Positions 1-5,260 of a stretch of DNA of 6,826 bases are shown here, piece by piece. The notes below the pieces were generated by a model, which worked only from the letters and a program-made list of their open reading frames with translations, was not told where the DNA came from and did no database searches. Source of the stretch: an uncultured Collinsella sp. (lineage in GTDB: Bacteria > Actinomycetota > Coriobacteriia > Coriobacteriales > Coriobacteriaceae); the NCBI GenBank assembly GCA_902496645.1, contig CABVBR010000113.1, positions 1 through 6,826 on the forward strand, given 5' to 3'. Position 1 is the stretch's first letter. The number at the start of each line of letters is the position of its first letter. The translations under genes and the position numbers were made by a program.

Positions 1-18
1 GCGGCCTCCCCCTTTTTT
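1..18 (+). terminator. Possible 3' end of an upstream intrinsic terminator (cut by window edge)
   Basis: The window opens with a G/C-rich stretch followed directly by six T residues (13-18), which is how the descending arm and U-tract of a Rho-independent terminator look. The ascending arm would lie outside the window, so the hairpin cannot be verified. A terminator here would fit with a separate promoter just downstream that drives acpS. This is inference from a partial element. Confidence 0.3.
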
Positions 19-66
19 GCGTGTAAAGCCAGATCTATCAAACTCGCTGTGTTTTATGACCCTCGT

Positions 67-96
67 TTGTCGCATCTTCCGTTAACGGGCTACAAT
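67..96 (+). promoter_or_regulatory. Predicted sigma-70-type promoter for the acpS operon
   Basis: The -10 candidate TACAAT (91-96) differs from the TATAAT consensus at one base. The -35 candidate TTGTCG (67-72) matches TTGACA at four of six positions, and the spacer is 18 bases. Transcription would begin near base 103, giving a leader of about 20-25 bases that contains the strong acpS ribosome-binding site. It is the only convincing promoter in the window, since all downstream genes are nearly contiguous. The spacer contains the palindrome CCGTTAACGG (79-88), a possible operator. The call rests on consensus matching only. Confidence 0.55.
79..88. repeat. Perfect 10-base palindrome in promoter spacer
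   Basis: CCGTTAACGG is its own reverse complement and lies between the predicted -35 and -10 boxes, where a dimeric repressor would block RNA polymerase. The symmetry does not extend to the flanking bases (T78 and G89 do not pair). A 10-base palindrome can occur by chance, so an operator role is only a possibility. Confidence 0.35.
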
Positions 97-115
97 AACT
101 TAGTCTGTGCAATAT

Positions 116-122
116 GGAGGTG
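116..122 (+). promoter_or_regulatory. Strong Shine-Dalgarno that fixes the acpS start at 126
   Basis: GGAGGTG lies five bases upstream of the ATG at 126 and is a near-ideal anti-16S match. An in-frame ATG at 114 would add four residues (MEVN), but it overlaps this ribosome-binding site and has no good site of its own upstream. The 126 start also puts the conserved G-x-G-x-D-I-V-E-I segment at the usual distance from the N-terminus. Confidence 0.85.
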
Positions 123-125
123 AAC

Positions 126-665
126 ATGGCTGAAGCTGGTATCGGCGTTGATATCGTCGAGATTTCCCGCATGAAATCAATCCTTGAAAAGACGCCGTCG
201 TTTGCTCGGCGTGTGTTTACCGAAGAAGAGTGCGCATATTGCGATGCATCATCGCGTCCTGCAGCGCACTATGCAAGTCGTTTTGCTTCTCGTGAAGCGG
301 TTCTCAAAGCTCTTGGTACGGGCTTTAGCCAGGGTGTCGGCCGCAAGGACGTCTCGGTAACGCGCGATAAGCTCGGAAAGCCTAAGGCGTTACTTTCGGG
401 TCGAGCGCTCGAGATTGCTCAAGAGCTTGGTGTTGTTGAGGTCGCGCTTTCCATTACGCTGACGGGGGATTTGGCCGTCGCGAATGCCATTGCCATTACC
501 GAAGATGCTCGCCCGAAGCCTAAAGAGGAAAAGGTGAGCACCAAGGAGCGCGTTGCACAAACATTTAAAGAGGCTCGCTCGGTTTTGGATGAGCTTGAGC
601 AGCTTCAAAATTCAGCTTTGACGGAGCACCTGGGCGATGCTTCGCAAGATACGCTAGGAGCATAG
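126..665 (+). CDS. acpS: Holo-[acyl-carrier-protein] synthase with C-terminal extension
   Basis: AcpS transfers the 4'-phosphopantetheine arm of coenzyme A to a serine of acyl carrier protein in the cytoplasm, which activates it for fatty-acid synthesis. The 179-residue product opens with the family signature GIGVDIVEI, where D9 is the expected Mg2+ ligand. RFASREAVLKALGTG (52-66) supplies the second metal ligand E57 and K61. GKP (84-86) is also typical. The catalytic core ends near residue 125, the usual full length of the family. Residues 126-179 form an extra charged tail: a K/P/E-rich segment, then a likely amphipathic helix around 140-165. The position matching His105 of the Bacillus subtilis enzyme is leucine (L112). 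The E. coli enzyme also lacks that His, so activity is still expected. The gene is first in the operon, and its TAG stop directly abuts the next ATG. Family assignment is firm; the role of the tail is unknown. Confidence 0.95.
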   Translation: MAEAGIGVDIVEISRMKSILEKTPSFARRVFTEEECAYCDASSRPAAHYASRFASREAVLKALGTGFSQGVGRKDVSVTRDKLGKPKALLSGRALEIAQELGVVEVALSITLTGDLAVANAIAITEDARPKPKEEKVSTKERVAQTFKEARSVLDELEQLQNSALTEHLGDASQDTLGA

Positions 666-668
666 ATG
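656..668 (+). promoter_or_regulatory. Ribosome-binding site and start of nnr, abutting the acpS stop
   Basis: AGGAG (656-660) lies five bases before the ATG at 666, inside the last codons of acpS. The acpS stop TAG (663-665) is followed immediately by the ATG with no base between, so translation of nnr is probably coupled to that of acpS. The 13-base stretch AGGAGCATAGATG recurs with one change at the tsaE start (4062-4074). Confidence 0.75.
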
Positions 669-2282
669 AAACCGGTTTTGAGTACCGAGGAAGTCGTTCG
701 CCTCGAGGATATTATCGAACGCGAGGGAACTTCGAAGGCTGAGCTTATGGAGCTGGCGGGTGAGTTTGCTGCTAGTGAAATCCTAAAACTCAATCCTAAT
801 CGCGTCCTTGTTCTGGTCGGTTTTGGCAACAACGGTGGCGACGGTTGGGTCGCGGCAGATATCTTGAGCCATAAGGGCGTTGACGTGGACATCGTATCTC
901 CGGTTGAGCCGGATGAGATTCCTGCCGCTCTGGCTCGTCATGTCGCCCGTCGAACCGCTGGTCGTGACGTGCACGTGTGCGTCGGCCCCTCGCGAGATGA
1001 GCTTGAGGTCCTGATCGATAAGGCGGACGTTGTTGTTGACGCTATCTTCGGCACCGGTTTCCATGGCAATCTGCGTGCGCCGTTCTCCATTTGGATCCCC
1101 ACGGTCAATGAATGCGCCGATTGCGTCGTGTCTATCGATGTCCCCTCGGGCCTGAATGCCGAGACGGGTGTGGTTGATGATGATTGCATTCGTGCCGAGC
1201 GTACGGTAACGATGATTGCCCCCAAGATCGGTTTGTATAGCGCCGATGGTCCTGAGTACGCTGGTGATTTGGTCTGCGGTAATCTTTACGATCGTCTTGA
1301 CGAGGTCATCGATGATGTGGACCATGCGGCCGAGATTGTCGAGCCTGGCGACTTGGTCGATTACTTCGCTCCGCTGCCAACGAATATCGATAAGTATTCT
1401 CGTGGCTCTGTGCTTATTGTCGCCGGCTCTGCGCAGTACCCCGGTGCCGCCATTATGGCAGCCAAGTCTGCTGCCCGTGCTGGTGCCGGCTATGTTGCGG
1501 TCGCAACGCCAGATGCCTGCGCTAACCTTATTCGTATGGCGCTTCCTTCGATTCCCGTCTTTGCTATTCCGTCCGATTCCCGCGGCTCCTTTGGTGCCGC
1601 TGCGCGCATGACGGTGTGCGAGATTGCAAAGAAGTACAGCTGCGTGCTGTGCGGCCCCGGTATGACGACGTCTGCTGGCGCTATGCAGGTAGTTTCGGGC
1701 CTGCTCGAGCTTGATGTGCCGCTCATCTTGGACGCCGATGCGCTCAACTGCCTCTCTAAGATTGCCATTGACGGTATCGATAGCAATCCCGAGATGTATC
1801 GTCGTGAGCAGCCGCTCGTCATGACGCCGCACTATCGCGAGCTTTCGCGCTTGGTTGCCGGTGACGAGGTCAACGATCTGGGGACTGCGATCGCGGCCGC
1901 GCAGAAGGTTGTCTGGGCTGCCGGCTCCGATAATCTCGTGGTTATCGCTAAGGGGCCGACGACGGCTATCTGCGGTGTCGAGCGTGTGCTGCTCCCGCTC
2001 TCGGGTCCGGCTTCGCTGGCGACTGCCGGTTCGGGCGATGTTCTTGCGGGCATTTTGGCTGGCACGCTGGCCACCATGCGCGACGAGATGGATCGTTGGG
2101 AACTGCTGTACTCGTATGCCGTCGCGCTCCACAGCTACGCGGGTTTTGCCGCGGCGACGGAGTTCGGCGAGAAGAGTGTCATCGCGACCGATCTGATCGA
2201 CTTGATCGGCCTCGCCATGGATCTGGCGGCAAAGGATGCGCTCGAAGATCTGGGAATCATGGACGAAGGGTCGGATGACTAA
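666..2282 (+). CDS. nnr: Bifunctional NAD(P)H-hydrate epimerase / ADP-dependent NAD(P)H-hydrate dehydratase
   Basis: The enzyme repairs hydrated, redox-dead NADH and NADPH. The N-terminal NnrE (YjeF_N) domain interconverts the R and S epimers, and the C-terminal NnrD domain (ribokinase-like fold) dehydrates the S form using ADP. The product has 538 residues, close to the roughly 515 of E. coli Nnr. The epimerase half (about 1-230) has LMELAG, the glycine loop GFGNNGGDG (52-60), D125-AIFGTG and D158-VPSGLN. The dehydratase half (about 240-525) has KYSRGSVLIVAGS (from 243), LDADALN (355-361), TPHYRE (387-392), AKGPTT and GSGDVLAG, with the probable catalytic D458. TPHYRE and AGSGD vary slightly from the commoner TPHPGE and GGTGD. 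The gene abuts acpS upstream and lies two bases from alr downstream. No key motif is missing, so both activities are expected. Confidence 0.96.
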   Translation: MKPVLSTEEVVRLEDIIEREGTSKAELMELAGEFAASEILKLNPNRVLVLVGFGNNGGDGWVAADILSHKGVDVDIVSPVEPDEIPAALARHVARRTAGRDVHVCVGPSRDELEVLIDKADVVVDAIFGTGFHGNLRAPFSIWIPTVNECADCVVSIDVPSGLNAETGVVDDDCIRAERTVTMIAPKIGLYSADGPEYAGDLVCGNLYDRLDEVIDDVDHAAEIVEPGDLVDYFAPLPTNIDKYSRGSVLIVAGSAQYPGAAIMAAKSAARAGAGYVAVATPDACANLIRMALPSIPVFAIPSDSRGSFGAAARMTVCEIAKKYSCVLCGPGMTTSAGAMQVVSGLLELDVPLILDADALNCLSKIAIDGIDSNPEMYRREQPLVMTPHYRELSRLVAGDEVNDLGTAIAAAQKVVWAAGSDNLVVIAKGPTTAICGVERVLLPLSGPASLATAGSGDVLAGILAGTLATMRDEMDRWELLYSYAVALHSYAGFAAATEFGEKSVIATDLIDLIGLAMDLAAKDALEDLGIMDEGSDD

Positions 2283-2284
2283 TC

Positions 2285-3430
2285 ATGAATAAGGCCGATT
2301 TGACGCGCTGGTCCTGGGTTGAGATCGACCGCGGGGCACTTCGCCGTAACACGAGGGCTTACAAGAACCTGCTCGACCCGCGCCAACGTCTGTGCTGTGT
2401 GGTCAAGGCCGATGCCTATGGCCATGGTGCTGTAGAGTGCGCCAAAATCATGTACTCTGCCGGAGCAGACATGTTCGCGGTGGCGACGGTCAACGAGGGC
2501 GTTGAGCTGCGCCAGGGTGGAATTACCAAACCTATCCTGATTCTGAGCGAGCCGCCCATCGAGGCTATCCCCGTTTTGCTCGAGTTCGACATCATGCCTT
2601 CGGTCTATACGTCCGATTTTGCTCTCGCGTTTGGCGAGTGCGCCGTCGCTGCGGACAAGGTGGGCAAATATCATCTGGCCATCGAGACGGGCATGAACCG
2701 CATCGGTGTCCACTACACGCAGGTACTCGACTTTGTCCGCGGCATTAATTTCCATCGCGGTATTGAGTGCGACGGCGTGTTTACGCACTTCGCCACGGCC
2801 GATGAGCCTTCGGGTTGGGACTACAAGCTGCAGTGCCAGCGCTTTACCGAGGCCGTTCAAGCCATTAAGGACGCAGGCTTTGAGTGCGGCATCGTGCATT
2901 GCGCCAATACGCCGTCTTCGATGCTCGATTCCTCGATGCATTTTGATATGATTCGCGCCGGCATCGGTCTATATGGCCTGCAGCCCTGTGAGTTGAGCGG
3001 TCGCGTGATGCAGCTCGATCCCGTCATGAGCGTTCACGCGCGTGTGACGCGCGTGGCGCATCCTGCGATGGGCGAGGGCGTAGGTTACGGTTTTACCTAT
3101 CGTGTGCCGCGCACGCGCGTCCAGATTTGCACGTTGCCGATCGGATACGCCGATGGTCTTTCGCGTACGCTTTCTAACCGTATGGATGTGCTATATCGCG
3201 GCGAGCGCGTTCGCCAGGTGGGCAACATCTGCATGGACCAATTTATGGTTGCCATTCAGTCCAACCCAGCGCACGAGATTCCCGAGGCCGAGTACGGCGA
3301 CGAGATGATCATTGTCGGCCGCGACGGCGATGCCGAGATTACCATGGACGAGATGGCACGCCTGCGTGGCACGATTAACTACGAGGTCGCCTGCGGCTTT
3401 GGCATGCGTCTCGACAAGGTCTACGTGTAG
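2285..3430 (+). CDS. alr: Alanine racemase (PLP-dependent)
   Basis: Alr interconverts L- and D-alanine, supplying D-Ala for peptidoglycan. At 381 residues it matches the usual fold-type III length (about 360-390). The N-terminal TIM barrel begins WVEIDRGALRRN and carries VVKADAYGHGA, with K41 as the PLP lysine and Y45 following it. GMNRIG and AGIGLYG are standard barrel motifs. In the C-terminal domain, GVGYGFTYR contains Y268, the second catalytic base (Tyr265 in Geobacillus Alr), followed by LPIGYADGLSR, GNICMDQFM and GTINYEV. The ATG lies two bases after the nnr stop. Its best upstream purine run, AAGGG (2266-2270), is 14 bases away, which is too far to be ideal, so coupled translation from nnr is likely. 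All catalytic residues visible in the sequence are intact, and identification is secure. Confidence 0.97.
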   Translation: MNKADLTRWSWVEIDRGALRRNTRAYKNLLDPRQRLCCVVKADAYGHGAVECAKIMYSAGADMFAVATVNEGVELRQGGITKPILILSEPPIEAIPVLLEFDIMPSVYTSDFALAFGECAVAADKVGKYHLAIETGMNRIGVHYTQVLDFVRGINFHRGIECDGVFTHFATADEPSGWDYKLQCQRFTEAVQAIKDAGFECGIVHCANTPSSMLDSSMHFDMIRAGIGLYGLQPCELSGRVMQLDPVMSVHARVTRVAHPAMGEGVGYGFTYRVPRTRVQICTLPIGYADGLSRTLSNRMDVLYRGERVRQVGNICMDQFMVAIQSNPAHEIPEAEYGDEMIIVGRDGDAEITMDEMARLRGTINYEVACGFGMRLDKVYV

Positions 3431-3433
3431 GAG
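3428..3433 (+). promoter_or_regulatory. Shine-Dalgarno of udg overlapping the alr stop codon
   Basis: TAGGAG combines the alr TAG stop (3428-3430) with a ribosome-binding site placed five bases before the ATG at 3439. It supports that start over the in-frame ATG at 3448, which has no comparable site. It also shows that the glycosylase gene is built into the operon rather than loosely inserted. Confidence 0.7.
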
Positions 3434-3438
3434 CCACC

Positions 3439-4059
3439 ATGGGCGTCATGCACATCCCCGGCCACAGCCATCAGGCGCCGCGTGAGGTCGCGCTCGAGGA
3501 GATCGAGGCGGTTTTAGGCGATTGCCGCCTGTGCCAGCTTTATCAATCGCGCCATAACATCGTTTTTGGCGTGGGAAATCCCCGTGCCCGTGTGATGTTT
3601 ATCGGTGAGGCGCCGGGCCGCAACGAGGATTTGCAGGGTGAACCCTTTGTGGGAGCGGCGGGCGAGGATCTCAACGGCATCCTGTCGCTGGCTGGCCTTA
3701 AGCGCGAAGACGTCTACATTGCCAACGTGCTTAAGTGCCGCCCGCCGGGAAACCGCAATCCGCGTCCCGAGGAAGTGCTGGCTTGCTCGCCGTTTTTGCG
3801 TGAGCAGATTCGAAGCATCTGGCCTGATATCATCGTGACGCTCGGCAACCCCGCGACGCACTTTGTGCTTAAGACTGAGATTGGCATTACCAAGTTGCGC
3901 GGCAGGTTCCATCAGATGGGACACTTTGTGGTGATGCCCACGTTCCATCCGGCGGCGGCCCTGCGCAATCCGGCGTGGCAGGAGCTGCTGGAGGAAGACT
4001 TTAAGATGCTGGGCGACTGTCTGGAGCGACATCCCGCGCCAGAGGCTGCCTCGGAATAA
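3439..4059 (+). CDS. udg: Family-4 (Fe-S) uracil-DNA glycosylase
   Basis: This enzyme removes uracil from DNA, arising from cytosine deamination or dUTP incorporation, and starts base-excision repair. The 206-residue product has the four cysteines of the family-4 [4Fe-4S] cluster: C29-x-x-C32 near the N-terminus, then C100 in LKCRPPGNRNP and C116 in LACSPF. The active-site motif GEAPGRNEDLQGEPFVGAAG (56-75) and the later FHPAAALRNP segment (H170) are both present, as expected for this family. Length is typical (about 190-220). The last dozen residues are probably disordered. It lies 8 bases after alr and 12 before tsaE, with good ribosome-binding sites on both sides. A DNA-repair gene is not a usual member of the alr-tsaE interval. 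The four-cysteine layout rules out family 1 (Ung). Family 5 is less likely, given the GEAPG-x-x-ED motif. Confidence 0.94.
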   Translation: MGVMHIPGHSHQAPREVALEEIEAVLGDCRLCQLYQSRHNIVFGVGNPRARVMFIGEAPGRNEDLQGEPFVGAAGEDLNGILSLAGLKREDVYIANVLKCRPPGNRNPRPEEVLACSPFLREQIRSIWPDIIVTLGNPATHFVLKTEIGITKLRGRFHQMGHFVVMPTFHPAAALRNPAWQELLEEDFKMLGDCLERHPAPEAASE

Positions 4060-4060
4060 T

Positions 4061-4074
4061 AAGGAGCATATATG
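4061..4074 (+). promoter_or_regulatory. Ribosome-binding site and start of tsaE
   Basis: AAGGAG (4061-4066) lies five bases before the ATG at 4072. It fixes the start, which leaves 12 bases after the udg stop. The segment AGGAGCATATATG matches the nnr initiation region at 12 of 13 bases. Confidence 0.75.
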
Positions 4075-4578
4075 TCCCTGGAGCGCCTGGGGGTAGGTAC
4101 TTACAAAACGGCTTGCACTGCCGATACGGAGCATTTTGGCGAGCTGGTCGCGCCGTGCCTGGAGGACGGCGATGTGCTCATCCTGACCGGTGGCCTGGGA
4201 GTGGGCAAAACCCACTTTACCAAGGGCGTCTCACGCGGTCTGGGCGACGGGCATATGGTTACGAGCCCTACGTTCGCACTCATGGCTGTTCATGACCAAG
4301 GGCGTATTCCGCTGTTCCACTTTGACCTGTACCGCCTGGAGCATGCTTACGAGCTCGAGGATACGGGTATTTTCGATGTGCTGGGCTACGAGGGCGTCTG
4401 TCTGTTGGAGTGGGGCGAACAGTTCCAGGATGAACTGACAGACGAGTATCTTTCGGTAACGCTTAAGCGTGATGAGAGCGATAGCGACGTGCGAATGATA
4501 ACGCTCGAGGCGCGCGGCGAGCGCGCAGCGGAGCTTTCCGATTTGATTGATAAGGCTGTACAAGATGAGCTTGCATAA
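4072..4578 (+). CDS. tsaE: tRNA threonylcarbamoyladenosine biosynthesis ATPase TsaE
   Basis: TsaE is the P-loop ATPase that binds the TsaB-TsaD dimer and drives turnover in synthesis of t6A at position 37 of ANN-decoding tRNAs. The 168-residue product has Walker A GGLGVGKT (40-47, with K46 and T47), the family signature TSPTFAL (63-69), HFDLYRL (83-89, containing D85) and the C-terminal LLEWGEQF (E113, W114, E116). Length agrees with the family (about 150-170). Its last 14 bases overlap the start of the tsaB-rimI-tsaD gene, so the ATPase and its partner proteins are probably translated together. TsaC/TsaC2, which makes the threonylcarbamoyl-AMP substrate, is not in this window. Identification is secure. 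Confidence 0.96.
   Translation: MSLERLGVGTYKTACTADTEHFGELVAPCLEDGDVLILTGGLGVGKTHFTKGVSRGLGDGHMVTSPTFALMAVHDQGRIPLFHFDLYRLEHAYELEDTGIFDVLGYEGVCLLEWGEQFQDELTDEYLSVTLKRDESDSDVRMITLEARGERAAELSDLIDKAVQDELA
4565..4578 (+). other. 14-base coding overlap between tsaE and tsaB-rimI-tsaD
   Basis: The ATG at 4565 lies within the last codons of tsaE, in a different frame, and the tsaE TAA ends at 4578. A weak purine run AAGG (4552-4555) sits nine bases upstream. The overlap points to translational coupling and roughly matched production of the ATPase and its partner. Confidence 0.8.
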
Positions 4579-5260
4579 CGATTACGCGCTGGTGGTGGCG
4601 CTCGATACTTCGACCGACATGCTTGCCTGCGCGGCAAGCTGGATTGATGGGCAGACGGACGAGACGAAACTGGTGAGTGGCGACCATATGTGCCGTCGCC
4701 ATGCCAACGTGGAGCTCGTGAATACCGTCGACGGCGTGCTGGACCAGGCTGGTCTGGACCGTGCTGACGTGGGCTGTTACGTCGTCGGTCGCGGTCCGGG
4801 TTCGTTTACCGGCGTGCGCATCGGCATTTCCACCGCCAAGGGTTTGGCGCGCGGTGCCAACGTGCCACTGCTGGGCGTGTCGACGCTTGATGCCTGCGCT
4901 TGGACGGCGTGGAAGGCTGGCGTGCGTGGCAAACTGGGCATTTTGGCCGACGCTATGCGCGGCGAGGTTTATCCGGCCCTATATATGTTGAACGATGAGG
5001 GCCCTGAGCGCCTGTTTGAGCGCGAGCGCGTGGCTAAGGCCGCCGTGGCGCTCGACGAGTGGCGCCAAGCCGCGGACTGGGACCAGGTTCAGCTGACTGG
5101 CGACGGTCTCGTGCGCTACGGCAAACTGCTGAGCGAGAATGAGACGGCTCGCTGCGTGGAGCGCGACCTGTGGTGGCCCTCGGGTGAGGGTCTGTTGTTG
5201 GCGCACGCTACGGGCGATGGCGATCCCGCCCGTGTTTTGCCGATCTATACGCGTCTCTCG
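4565..5260 (+). other. TsaB domain of the fusion (residues 1 to about 232)
   Basis: The N-terminal strand VVALDTSTD is the ASKHA-fold opening of TsaB. GRGPGSFTGVRIGISTAKGLA (75-95) is the hallmark TsaB motif, followed by LLGVSTLDA. The domain closes with PIYTRL (226-231), equivalent to the usual C-terminal P-x-Y-x-R region of stand-alone TsaB (231 residues in E. coli). TsaB is a structural partner rather than the catalyst, and is needed for TsaD activity in bacteria. Confidence 0.93.

Noticed and set aside
17..41. An alternative promoter (TTGCGT ... TATCAA) further upstream
   Set aside because: The spacer would be only 13 bases, too short for a sigma-70 promoter, and the match to consensus is poorer than at 67-96.
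114..125. An earlier acpS start at ATG 114
   Set aside because: The ATG lies against the strong GGAGGTG ribosome-binding site itself, and the added residues MEVN are just the translated Shine-Dalgarno region.
783..2132. A 449-codon open frame on the minus strand opposite nnr
   Set aside because: It is also codon-aligned with the forward gene and ends opposite a forward CTA. The translation has no recognisable domain, and the forward strand encodes a complete NnrE-NnrD protein.
2279..2941. A 220-codon minus-strand open frame opposite alr
   Set aside because: It is a codon-aligned shadow of alr, with no sensible promoter or ribosome-binding site seen and no recognised motif.
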